A stretch of 64,000 nucleotides of DNA from Rhodococcus sp. B50. GTDB taxonomy: Bacteria; Actinomycetota; Actinomycetes; Mycobacteriales; Mycobacteriaceae. Made by a program: the position numbers and the translations under genes. The notes beneath the pieces were generated by a model, which was given only the letters and a program-made list of their open reading frames with translations, did no database searches and was not told the DNA's origin. Of this stretch, positions 53,317 through 63,451 are shown piece by piece. The DNA is taken from the NCBI RefSeq assembly GCF_013602415.1, contig NZ_WPAG02000002.1:1798001-1862000 (forward strand), given 5' to 3'. The first letter of the stretch is position 1; every line of letters starts with the position of its first letter.

Positions 53317-53973
53317 TCAGCGAGGACGAGGGACCGTCCTGTCGATGAAGAGCGCCTCGACGGATACGCACACCGTGCCGTCCGCGGTCCGGATCTCTCC
53401 GACCGTGCTGATCTTGCGGCCCTCCTGTTCGACCAGACGGCCACTGACCGTCAGCGGCTCGAACAGGGGCGTCGGCCGGTGGTACCGCACGTTGAGCTGG
53501 GCGGTGGCGCCGCTGCGTCCGGCCCACGCGTTCGCCACGCCCAGCGTGTGGTCGAGCAGGAGGGCGGAGACTCCGCCGTGCACGTGCCCGGGCGGGCCCT
53601 GATACGGAAACGTCAACTCGACGACGCCTTCGACCGATCCGTCCTCGCGACCGGCGAGAACCAACGGTGGCGCGAGCGCGTTCTCCGGTCCGGTGACCGG
53701 ATCGTGCCGGGTGACGCCCTCTCCGTGCCACATATCGATGAGCCGCTCCTGCACTTCCGGAGCATGTTCGTCGAGGTGCTCGGCGATGCTGACGAGTTCC
53801 TCCGCGACCCGCTCGAGATTCGCGTTGGTGCGATCGGTGCGCAGCAACGCGTCCACCACGCGTCGTGCTGCGGCGGTGGCACGGTCGACAGCGGTGTCCT
53901 GCGGCGCCGAGGTCAGGACCGTGCCGTCGGGCGCGTTCCCGACGATGGGGTGGGTGTTCGGGTCGACCCTCAT
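53317..53973 (-). CDS. PaaI/THEM4-like hotdog thioesterase
   Basis: A 218-residue acyl-CoA thioesterase of the hotdog fold. The active-site segment is GPPGHVHGGVSALLLDHTLGVAN, with NVRYHRPTPLFEPL following. The N-terminal half, about residues 1-100, is helical and less conserved. It overlaps the upstream MaoC stop codon by 4 nt (ATGA), indicating coupling. It would release CoA from an intermediate or overflow product. Confidence 0.83.
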   Translation of the reverse strand: MRVDPNTHPIVGNAPDGTVLTSAPQDTAVDRATAAARRVVDALLRTDRTNANLERVAEELVSIAEHLDEHAPEVQERLIDMWHGEGVTRHDPVTGPENALAPPLVLAGREDGSVEGVVELTFPYQGPPGHVHGGVSALLLDHTLGVANAWAGRSGATAQLNVRYHRPTPLFEPLTVSGRLVEQEGRKISTVGEIRTADGTVCVSVEALFIDRTVPRPR

Positions 53974-54839
53974 CGGACCTCCATGGTGGCGTGGGTGAGT
54001 ACCGGTTGCCCGTCGCGTTCGGGACATGTGGCGAGCAGAGTGAGCGTGTCGCCGTCGCGCCACACCGCCGTCTCGATCGTCTCCCCCGGGTACAGCGAGC
54101 CGGCGAACCGGACCGAGAACGAGCGGACCCGGGTGGGATCCCCGTCCAGCAGACCGTCGACGACGGCCTTGCACACGACACCGTACGACGCGAGTCCGTG
54201 CAGGATCGGCCGGTCGAAGCCGGCCGTCTTCGCGAACGCGGGGTCGGCGTGCAACGGGTTCATGTCACCGCTGAGTCGGTACACCAGCGCCTGCTGCGTG
54301 CTCGTGGGCGACACCAGGACCTTGTCGGCGTCGCGTTCCGGGACCGCATTCGGCACGTCGGGTCCGGCGTCACCGCCGAAGCCGCCCTCGCCGCGGGCCC
54401 AGATCTGCATCGCAGTGGTCCACAACGGGTTTCCGTCGCCGTTCATCGCGGTCTGCTCGAGCACGATCACGGCGGCCTTGCCCTTGTCCCATACGTCGGC
54501 GACACGCGACGAGATCGTCGCTGCGCCCGCGGCCGGGATCGGGGCATGCACGGCGACGGACTGGCCGCCGTGGAGAATCCTGCGCAGGTCGATGTCGATT
54601 CCCGGTAGGTTCAGTCCGGCCGGGGTCGCCGTACCGGCGGAGATCCCCTGCCCGGCGACCATTGCGAAGGTCGGCAGGACCCGCAGAGTCTTCTCGTACA
54701 CCCACCGCAACTCGGCGGGATCGAGCGAGTCGACGCCCGCACCCAGACCGAGGTGGTAGAGGATCACGTCGCGTTCGGTCCAGGTGCCCTCACGGGTGGT
54801 GGGGGCGGCGGACAGCGCGGCATCCGGGTCGATAGACAT
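53970..54839 (-). CDS. MaoC-like double-hotdog enoyl-CoA hydratase
   Basis: A 289-residue hydratase-2 type protein: N-terminal ERDVILYHLGLGAGVDSLDP and RVLPTFAMVAGQ, central LHGGQSVAVHAPIPAAG and C-terminal active domain with SGDMNPLHADPAFAKTAGFDRPILHG. Its homologues hydrate steroid or fatty enoyl-CoA intermediates. It lies 6 nt after the fused acyl-CoA dehydrogenase gene and overlaps the thioesterase gene. It is a clear paralogue in architecture of the gene at 36549-37343. Confidence 0.88.
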   Translation of the reverse strand: MSIDPDAALSAAPTTREGTWTERDVILYHLGLGAGVDSLDPAELRWVYEKTLRVLPTFAMVAGQGISAGTATPAGLNLPGIDIDLRRILHGGQSVAVHAPIPAAGAATISSRVADVWDKGKAAVIVLEQTAMNGDGNPLWTTAMQIWARGEGGFGGDAGPDVPNAVPERDADKVLVSPTSTQQALVYRLSGDMNPLHADPAFAKTAGFDRPILHGLASYGVVCKAVVDGLLDGDPTRVRSFSVRFAGSLYPGETIETAVWRDGDTLTLLATCPERDGQPVLTHATMEVR

Positions 54840-54845
54840 GGGCGT

Positions 54846-57035
54846 TCACTTTCCGGGTTCGGGATCACGGGGCAGACCGAGAATCCGCTCACCGATGATG
54901 TTCAGCTGGACATTGGTCGTTCCGCCGGCGATCGACATGCACTGCACATTCAGGAACATGTGGGTGGCCGAGGTGCGATCCCGGTCGTCGAGCAACGAGG
55001 CCGGTCCGGCCCAGTCCATCGCGAGCTCCCAGACCTGCTGGATGTGTTCGACACCGAGCAGCTTGGCGACGGAGGACTCGGCACCCGGCTGAGCACCGGT
55101 CAGGGAGCGGAGCGCGGTGCGCAGACCCATGAGGCCGCCGGAGGTGGCATCGGCGAGCACCTTGCCGAGCACGGTGAGCTGTTCGTCGTCCGGTCCACCG
55201 GGAGCGCTTTGTGCAAGCGCCACAAGAGCCTCGCACCCGGCCCCGAAGGTCGAGTCGTGGGAGAGCGAGACCCGCTCGTTGGCGAGAGTGGTGCGGGCAA
55301 GCTTCCATCCGTCGCCGGGCTCGCCGACGAGGCACTCGTCGGGCACGAACACGTCGTCGAGGAACACCTCGTTGAACAGCGCCTCGCCGGTGATCTCCCG
55401 CAGCGGTCGGATATCGAGACCTTCGGTGTTCCTGATGTCGATCAGGAAGTAGGACAGCCCTTTGTGTTTGGGCGCCTCCGTGTCGGTGCGGGCGAGGCAG
55501 ATCCCCCAGTCGGCGACACGCGCCATCGATGTCCACACCTTCTGACCGTCGAGTTTCCAGCCACCGTCGACCTTGACCGCTCTGGTGGACAGGCCGGCGA
55601 GGTCGGAGCCGGCGCCGGGCTCGGAGAAGAGCTGGCACCACACGAGGTCCCCGCGCAGCGACTGCGGGACGAATCGCTCGATCTGGTCGGTGCTGCCGTG
55701 CGCGATCAGAGTCGGCACCACCCAGTTTCCGATGATCATATCGTGCGGTTCGAGTCCTGCTGCGCGGAGTTCCTCGGCGACGACGAGCTGCGTGACGGCG
55801 TCGGCGGCCTTACCCCATGGCTCGGGCAGATGCGGAGCGGTATAGCCGTTCTCGGCCAGATACGCCTTGCGGGCAGCGCTTTCGAGCGTGCGGGCCGGTT
55901 CGAGTTCGGCGCGGATGTCGGCGCGGATCTGTTCCGCTTCGGCCGGTAGGTCGACACTCAGCACACGACGGGCACCGCCGAGCGTGAGGTGGGCGACGCG
56001 ACGTCGCCAGAATGCTGTGGAGCCCAGCAGGATACGGAGCGATTGGGCACGCCGCATGTACAGATGTGCGTCGTGCTCCCAGGTGTAACCGATGCCGCCG
56101 AGGACCTGGATGCAACTCTTGGTGACCTGGAACGCCGCCTCCGGGGCGATGGACGCGGCGACCGCCGCGGCGAGCGAAGCCTCGTCGTCCGAGATGTCCT
56201 CACCGAGAGCGCGCGCCGCGTCCCATGCCACGACCCGGGCCTGTTCGGTAAGGCAGAGCATCCGGGCGACAGTGTGCTTGACACCCTGGAACTGGCCGAT
56301 GACACGACCGAACTGCTTGCGGACCCGCGCGTAGTCCGCCGCGGTGGTGGTGGCCCGATCCGCGAGTCCGGCAGCCTCGGCCGCGAACAACGTCGCGGCG
56401 ATGTCGACGACCCGTTGCGCATCGAGCGACAGGACGTCCTCGTCGGACAGCGCCACGCCGTCGACGGTGATCTCGGCGTTGCGGCGGATCACGTCGTAGC
56501 TCGGCAGGTTCGTGACGTCGACACGGTCGCGAGCCACGACGACGAACACCCGCTCGCCGTTGTCGTCGGCCGCGAGCAGGAACATATCCGCGACCTGGCC
56601 ACCGAGGGCGACGCCGGAGGTACCCGAGAGCGTGAGGGAATCGCCGTCACGCACCACGCGCAGCCCTCCCGGCTGCAGGGACACCGCACCGAACAACGAA
56701 CCGTCAGCGAGGCCGTCGAGTTCGGTGCGCCGCCCCGCCCGGTTCAGGACCGCGGAGACGATCACCGTCGGAAGGAACGGGCCCGGAACCATGGATCGTC
56801 CGAGTTCCTCTGCGACGATCGCGGTTTCGAGCAGGCCGAAGCCGGCACCCCCGAACTCCTCCGGGAGGTGCAATCCCAGCATGCCGAGTTCGGCGAGCGA
56901 CCCCCAGTACGGCGGGCGCGCTTCCGTCTTCGCTTCGACAGTCGTGCGGATCACGTCGGGCGTCGCGTGCCGCGCCGCCCAGCCGCGCACGGAATCGCGG
57001 AGCTCGCGGTCCTCGTCACTCAATCCCAGAGTCAT
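54846..57035 (-). CDS. Fused two-domain acyl-CoA dehydrogenase (FadE34-like)
   Basis: A 729-residue protein with two acyl-CoA dehydrogenase halves: residues 1-360 (ELGMLGLHLPEEFGGAGFG, RKQFGRVIGQFQGVKHTVARM, GGIGYTWEHDAHLY) and 380-729 (LFSEPGAGSDLAGLSTRAVKV, GQKVWTSMARVADWGI, IAGGTTNVQLNIIGERILG). The fused layout is that of mycobacterial FadE34, which acts on steroid side-chain CoA esters. Start 57035 has gaagga upstream; the open frame before it is unused. It lies 32 nt after the thiolase gene in the same operon. Confidence 0.9.
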   Translation of the reverse strand: MTLGLSDEDRELRDSVRGWAARHATPDVIRTTVEAKTEARPPYWGSLAELGMLGLHLPEEFGGAGFGLLETAIVAEELGRSMVPGPFLPTVIVSAVLNRAGRRTELDGLADGSLFGAVSLQPGGLRVVRDGDSLTLSGTSGVALGGQVADMFLLAADDNGERVFVVVARDRVDVTNLPSYDVIRRNAEITVDGVALSDEDVLSLDAQRVVDIAATLFAAEAAGLADRATTTAADYARVRKQFGRVIGQFQGVKHTVARMLCLTEQARVVAWDAARALGEDISDDEASLAAAVAASIAPEAAFQVTKSCIQVLGGIGYTWEHDAHLYMRRAQSLRILLGSTAFWRRRVAHLTLGGARRVLSVDLPAEAEQIRADIRAELEPARTLESAARKAYLAENGYTAPHLPEPWGKAADAVTQLVVAEELRAAGLEPHDMIIGNWVVPTLIAHGSTDQIERFVPQSLRGDLVWCQLFSEPGAGSDLAGLSTRAVKVDGGWKLDGQKVWTSMARVADWGICLARTDTEAPKHKGLSYFLIDIRNTEGLDIRPLREITGEALFNEVFLDDVFVPDECLVGEPGDGWKLARTTLANERVSLSHDSTFGAGCEALVALAQSAPGGPDDEQLTVLGKVLADATSGGLMGLRTALRSLTGAQPGAESSVAKLLGVEHIQQVWELAMDWAGPASLLDDRDRTSATHMFLNVQCMSIAGGTTNVQLNIIGERILGLPRDPEPGK

Positions 57036-57067
57036 GAAAGGTCCTTCGGATAGATGAATGTCCGGCG

Positions 57068-58967
<1,900 letters not shown>

Positions 58968-59101
58968 GCTCGATCCTCCCCTTCGCGACCGGTGGGCGCC
59001 TCCACCACCGTCGGCGACGAACGTTCCAGGCGGAACGGTCCGCAGCCCGCCCGATCCCGCCCAGCGAGACCTGGCGCATGATCCGACCCCGCACGATCCC
59101 A

Positions 59102-59123
59102 AACTAGAATCAATACTAATTCT
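59102..59123. promoter_or_regulatory. Candidate operator between the TetR and SDR genes
   Basis: AACTAGAATCAAT repeats the element before the thiolase gene, and AGAAT-N8-ATTCT forms an imperfect palindrome. It lies in the divergent promoter region, about 47-68 bp before the SDR start. Confidence 0.58.
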
Positions 59124-59169
59124 GCCGTGATGCGGTGACCGATCGCGGCGACCGAACAGGAGACGTTCC

Positions 59170-60090
59170 ATGGGTGAATCCGTAAGTCTGACCGGGCGCG
59201 CGGCGGTCGTGACCGGCGCCGGGGCGGGCCTGGGCCGTGCCGAAGCCCTCGCCCTGGCCGCTGCGGGTGCGGCAGTCGTCGTCAACGACATGGGTGACGC
59301 CGCGCATCTGGTCGCGGAGGAGATCGTCGCGGCCGGCGGTCGCGCGATCGCCGTCACCGGAGACGTGTCCGACTGGTCTCTCGGCGGCCGCCTCGTGGAG
59401 GAATCCGTCGAGGCCTTCGGGTCCTTCGACATCCTGGTCAACAACGCGGGCATCATCCGGGACAAGATGATCTTCAACCTGACCGAGTCCGACTGGGACG
59501 ACGTGATCCGAGTGCATCTCAAGGGCCACGCCGCCACGTCGCATGCCGCCGCAGCGCACTGGCGCCGGATGAGCAAGGCGGCCGGCGGGCCGGTCTACGG
59601 CCGCATCGTCAATACGTCGTCGGAGGCTTTCCTCTTCGGCTCCGCCGGACAACCGAACTATTCCGCCGCGAAGGCCGGCATCACGGCGCTCACACTGTCC
59701 ACGGCCCAGGGCCTGGCGCGCTACGGCGTCACCGCGAATGCGATCTGCCCCCGTGCGCGCACCGCGATGACGGCGGAGGCCTTCGGCGAGGCCGACGCCA
59801 CGACCGGACTCGACCCCCTCGCGCCCGAGCGCGTGGGCACCCTGGTGAGCTATCTCGCCTCACCTGCCTCCGCGGAGATCACCGGGCAGGTGTTCGTGGT
59901 GTACGGGAAGATGGTCGCGCTCATGGCGGCGCCCAAGGTCGAGAACCGTTTCGACGCTGCCGGTTCCGCGTTCACAGTCGAGGAGCTCGACGAGCAGCTC
60001 TCGTCGTACTTCGCCGGTCGCGGCCCGTACGAGACGTACGCCGCGTACAGCATCGCAGAACTCGAGAAGGCTGCGCTGGCCGTCGACTGA
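59170..60090 (+). CDS. SDR-family oxidoreductase, long form
   Basis: A 306-residue SDR: TGAGAGLGRAEALALAAAG loop, NDMGDAAH, NNAGIIRDKMIFNLTESDWDDVIRVHLKGH (segments as in 17-beta-HSD type 4 and mycobacterial steroid SDRs), catalytic Ser (NTSSEAFL) and YSAAKAGITAL. The C-terminal 60 residues extend beyond a normal SDR. It probably oxidises a 3-hydroxyacyl-CoA of a steroid-like side chain. Caggaga precedes the ATG. It heads the right arm of the locus. Confidence 0.9.
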   Translation: MGESVSLTGRAAVVTGAGAGLGRAEALALAAAGAAVVVNDMGDAAHLVAEEIVAAGGRAIAVTGDVSDWSLGGRLVEESVEAFGSFDILVNNAGIIRDKMIFNLTESDWDDVIRVHLKGHAATSHAAAAHWRRMSKAAGGPVYGRIVNTSSEAFLFGSAGQPNYSAAKAGITALTLSTAQGLARYGVTANAICPRARTAMTAEAFGEADATTGLDPLAPERVGTLVSYLASPASAEITGQVFVVYGKMVALMAAPKVENRFDAAGSAFTVEELDEQLSSYFAGRGPYETYAAYSIAELEKAALAVD

Positions 60091-60124
60091 TCACCCGGAA
60101 CCGCACCCACGGAGGGAGCACGGT

Positions 60125-60868
60125 ATGAGACTTGCAGCCAAGGTCGCGATCGTCACCGGCGGCGCCGGAGGGATCGGTCGCGGCATCGTCAGGGCATTCG
60201 TGGAGGAGGGTGCCCGAGTCCTGTTCGTCGACATCGACCTGGATGCGGGTGAAGCTCTCGAAACCGAACTCGGCGGGGCCGGGAAGTTCCTGCACACGGA
60301 CATCTCCGACGAGTCCAGCGCCGAGACCATCGTCGCCGCGGCCGTCGAGCGGTTCGGTAAGGTCGACGTGCTCGTCAACAATGCGCACGCGTCCAGGCAG
60401 GCGCCGCTGCTGGAGACCACGCAGGAGATGCTCGACCTGTCGTTCGGCACGGGCTTCTACCCGACATTCCGGTTGATGAAAGCAGCACACGCCCAGCTCG
60501 CCGCGAACCAGGGTTCGGTGATCAACTTCGCGTCCGGAGCCGGGATCGAAGGAAGCGCGACGCAGAGTTCGTACGCGGCTGCCAAGGAAGCGATCCGAGC
60601 GATCAGTCGGGTCGCGGCAAACGAGTGGGCCGCGGACGACATCAACGTCAACGTCATCTCTCCTCTGGCGCTGACCGAGGGTGTCGAGGCGTACATCTCG
60701 GCCAACCCCGGCGTCGAGCAAGCACTGCTGGCGAAGACCCCGCTGCACCGGTTCGGCGACCCGCAGGCCGATATCGGCCGGGTCGCAGTCTTCCTGGCCA
60801 GTGACGACGCGGCCTACATGACCGGCCAGACGCTCATGGTCGACGGTGGGACCATCAAGCTGCGTTGA
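60125..60868 (+). CDS. SDR-family oxidoreductase
   Basis: A 247-residue SDR: TGGAGGIGRGIVRAF cofactor loop, VDIDLDAGEA (acidic, suggesting NAD), NNAHAS (His in the NNAG position), catalytic Ser (FASGAGIEGS) and YAAAKEAIRAI. A ggaggg ribosome site precedes the ATG. It follows the first SDR by 34 nt and probably belongs to the same operon. Substrate unknown. Confidence 0.87.
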   Translation: MRLAAKVAIVTGGAGGIGRGIVRAFVEEGARVLFVDIDLDAGEALETELGGAGKFLHTDISDESSAETIVAAAVERFGKVDVLVNNAHASRQAPLLETTQEMLDLSFGTGFYPTFRLMKAAHAQLAANQGSVINFASGAGIEGSATQSSYAAAKEAIRAISRVAANEWAADDINVNVISPLALTEGVEAYISANPGVEQALLAKTPLHRFGDPQADIGRVAVFLASDDAAYMTGQTLMVDGGTIKLR

Positions 60869-60891
60869 CCGCATATCCGCCTGAGGTCGAC

Positions 60892-60928
60892 AGCACCTCC
60901 GACCGCGGCCTGCTCGGCCGGAGGTGCT
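60892..60928. terminator. Terminator between convergent genes
   Basis: A perfect 10-bp stem (AGCACCTCCG with CGGAGGTGCT), with further pairing in the loop, serving the SDR gene on the plus strand and the next gene on the minus strand. Confidence 0.75.
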
Positions 60929-60943
60929 CGTGGCCGGCAGTCG

Positions 60944-62044
60944 CTACGGCGCCATGTCCGTCCAGCCGACGAAGCCGGACGGGTCGTGCCGTCCCATGAC
61001 CGCGTGTTCGAACATCCCCCAGCCGACCTGCCCGTCGACGGCCGCTCGTGCGATGTGATCGATCGTCGAATACGGCAACCGGCCGTGGAACTCCGCCGTC
61101 GTGGTATCCACCACTGAAGAGGACGACCAGTTCTCCCCGCGCCACTCACCGTGCGTCCATTCGGGGTCGCCGCCGTATCCGGCACCGTGGCTCAGAGAGA
61201 TGAACCCGAGGTTCTCCACGTCCACGAGCAGAGGCTTTCCTTCCGGCGTGCTGAGGTGAATGCGCGCGGACTCGGGGTGGCGCGTTCCGCTGCGGTAGTT
61301 CACCTCGAGGCGCGGCCACCCGAGCTGTTCGACGCGACCGTCGGCGAAGATGCGTGTGGCGTGATTGAGCGTGCGATGCCCGTCGGACGATTCCTGCACG
61401 ATCACCATGAGTGCGAAGTCGTCGAAACGCAGCGGCACATACGTCCAGTAATGCCCGCCCCGGTTCTCGTAGGTCCAGCGCCCCTGCGGATCCGGCTCCC
61501 CGACCGGACGGATGCCCCACGAGCGGTCGCGCGTACCCATCCATGTTTCCGGGTCGACCGTGAAGTCCTTGCCCTGCACGCAGATGCTGCCCGACCAGCT
61601 CCCGACCTGCGCGAATCGGGAGGCGTCCAGGATGGGGCGTGGACCCGACATCAGGATGTGTGCCTCTTCGAGCACGGCGGGGAACGATCCGTCCCAGGTG
61701 AGATCACAGGACAGCTCGTCGTGTTCACAGATGACGCGAATCTTCTGCAGGGGTTCGACGACCTCGAGCCGGTACCCACCGACCGCGCTGTCCATGGACC
61801 GCTCCCCGAGAGCATCGGAGAACCGAACCGCTACTTGGGAATCCCCATGCCGGACCGTGACGAAGGCGTCGACCACACTCAGATTCGGATACACACCGAA
61901 TCCGGTGATGAGGTAGATCTCGCCCGTGCGATCGTGGGCGTTGAAATAGTTGCGGTCGTAGAAGTTCCGGTCCGTGGACGCCACCCGTCCCATCGACAGT
62001 GGTGACTGGTGCACCGGATATTCGTCGAGCAGAGCTGGTTTCAT
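60944..62044 (-). CDS. Uncharacterised protein with an RDRSWGIRP motif
   Basis: A 366-residue soluble protein with no signal peptide or membrane segment. It is rich in beta strands and aromatic residues; a strongly motif-like stretch is WMGTRDRSWGIRPVGEPD. This resembles lipocalin-like AttH/CrtC hydratase-related families found with steroid and terpenoid genes, but I cannot assign a reaction. It lies 4 nt after the phosphotransferase gene with gagaag as ribosome site, so the two are likely co-expressed. Confidence 0.72.
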   Translation of the reverse strand: MKPALLDEYPVHQSPLSMGRVASTDRNFYDRNYFNAHDRTGEIYLITGFGVYPNLSVVDAFVTVRHGDSQVAVRFSDALGERSMDSAVGGYRLEVVEPLQKIRVICEHDELSCDLTWDGSFPAVLEEAHILMSGPRPILDASRFAQVGSWSGSICVQGKDFTVDPETWMGTRDRSWGIRPVGEPDPQGRWTYENRGGHYWTYVPLRFDDFALMVIVQESSDGHRTLNHATRIFADGRVEQLGWPRLEVNYRSGTRHPESARIHLSTPEGKPLLVDVENLGFISLSHGAGYGGDPEWTHGEWRGENWSSSSVVDTTTAEFHGRLPYSTIDHIARAAVDGQVGWGMFEHAVMGRHDPSGFVGWTDMAP

Positions 62045-62048
62045 CGAG

Positions 62049-63194
62049 TCACTTCTCCCAATCGTAGGATTCGTCGAGCAAACGCGTGAGCATGTCGCGG
62101 TGGAGTACGTAGGCGTCCGGGTCGTCGTGCGGTTCCACCTCACCGAAGTGGATGCGCCGGCGCTCGATCTGCGACATCACGATGCCGTGGCGCAGCGCGG
62201 CGTACACGAGGTAGAAGTCCAGGTCACGTACCTCGACTCCGGCGGCCTTCTCGTATTCCGCCACGACCTCGGAGCGGCGGAGGAAACCGGGTAGACCGGG
62301 AAACGAGAACTGTTCGGCGATGTCCTGGAAGATGCGATGGAAACAGATGAACCAGCCGAGGTCCAGCTCCCGGGGCGCGAGCGCGGTCGACTCCCAGTCG
62401 AGCACCGCGACCGGTGTCGTGCCGTCGTACATGATGTTCCCGATCCGGGCGTCGCCCCAGCACAGCACGTCGGGCGACGGTTCGGCAGGCCAGTGGGCTT
62501 CGAGCCAGTCGAATGCCCTCTCCAGCACCGGGATGCGAAGACCGTCTTCGCGACGTGTCCACTCGTAGTAGGCGCGTTCGATCTCGAAGTGCCGGCGCAG
62601 TCCCGAGAGTCCGTCCGTCCCGGCGAGCGACGGGATCCGCGAGGCCGGATCATCGACGGCGTGGATCGCGGCCAGCATCCGTACGCTGGCCGTCTCCAGC
62701 ACCGCGCGCTCGTCGTCGCTCATCTCGTACAGCCATCCGCCGAAGACGTACGGCGGGTTGTCCACCGGCACATTGCCATCGACACGTTCCATGACGAGAA
62801 AGGGACGGCCGAGCGGACCCGAGGAGGTCTCGACCCAACGCACGGCGGGCACCGGCACCGTGCTGTGATCACGCACCGCAGCCATGACGTCGAACTGCCG
62901 TTGCAGGTCGTAGCCGGGGAACACCGGGAACGCCGTCTCCTCGGGGGCGAGCCGGGCGACCAGATGGTCCGTGTGCCCCTGCCCGTCCCGGCTCCAGTCG
63001 AGATCGAACAGGACGGAGATGCTGGACATCCCCGAGTGGGTCGGGCGGGTCACGTCGTACACCCGCGGGGCCTCGGCCGTGCCCATACGGTCGCCGAGCC
63101 AGTCCTGCAACTGCTCGCGCACCGCATCGAGATCGGTCTCGGTGGTCTTGATCTCCTGCTCCGCGCCTTCCGGCACCACACTGTCCGTGGCCAT
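62049..63194 (-). CDS. APH-like phosphotransferase family protein
   Basis: A 381-residue protein of the aminoglycoside phosphotransferase/kinase-like fold. The catalytic loop is CWGDARIGNIMYDGTTPVAV and the metal Asp lies in VLDWESTAL. Such genes commonly sit with acyl-CoA dehydrogenases in mycobacteria (FadE36-type names), so a role with lipid or alcohol phosphorylation is more likely than drug resistance. Start 63194 is divergent from the broken TetR gene. It heads a two-gene operon. Confidence 0.83.
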   Translation of the reverse strand: MATDSVVPEGAEQEIKTTETDLDAVREQLQDWLGDRMGTAEAPRVYDVTRPTHSGMSSISVLFDLDWSRDGQGHTDHLVARLAPEETAFPVFPGYDLQRQFDVMAAVRDHSTVPVPAVRWVETSSGPLGRPFLVMERVDGNVPVDNPPYVFGGWLYEMSDDERAVLETASVRMLAAIHAVDDPASRIPSLAGTDGLSGLRRHFEIERAYYEWTRREDGLRIPVLERAFDWLEAHWPAEPSPDVLCWGDARIGNIMYDGTTPVAVLDWESTALAPRELDLGWFICFHRIFQDIAEQFSFPGLPGFLRRSEVVAEYEKAAGVEVRDLDFYLVYAALRHGIVMSQIERRRIHFGEVEPHDDPDAYVLHRDMLTRLLDESYDWEK

Positions 63195-63380
63195 CCATGC
63201 CTCCAGTTCTCTCTACGAAACGAGCCCGATCGTCCCCGGCTTCCGACATGGGTTCCAGTAGTCGATGTCTCGACGGCCTCCCCCGCAGAGGGCTCGGAGA
63301 AGCGCCCTCCACCAGCGGCGCGGATCGTGTGATCGCCGTTACGCCTGGCGCCGAAGATAGACGCTGGTCCAAGTTTTTGA

Positions 63381-63395
63381 AACATGTTCTCGAAC
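63381..63395. promoter_or_regulatory. Overlapping palindromes in the divergent region
   Basis: AACATGTT (63381-63388) and GTTC-TC-GAAC (63386-63395) overlap between the APH-like gene and the TetR remnant, a typical operator position. The remaining 257-bp interval (63195-63451) shows no gene. Confidence 0.35.
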
Positions 63396-63451
63396 CTTTT
63401 TCTCGAGCTCGTTCCGCCGGTGACCCGACCGCACCGTAGAGTCCGGAGACG

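Noticed and set aside
62049-63194. Aminoglycoside resistance gene
   Set aside because: The kinase fold is shared, but the neighbourhood is lipid catabolism and family members next to acyl-CoA genes are not resistance enzymes.
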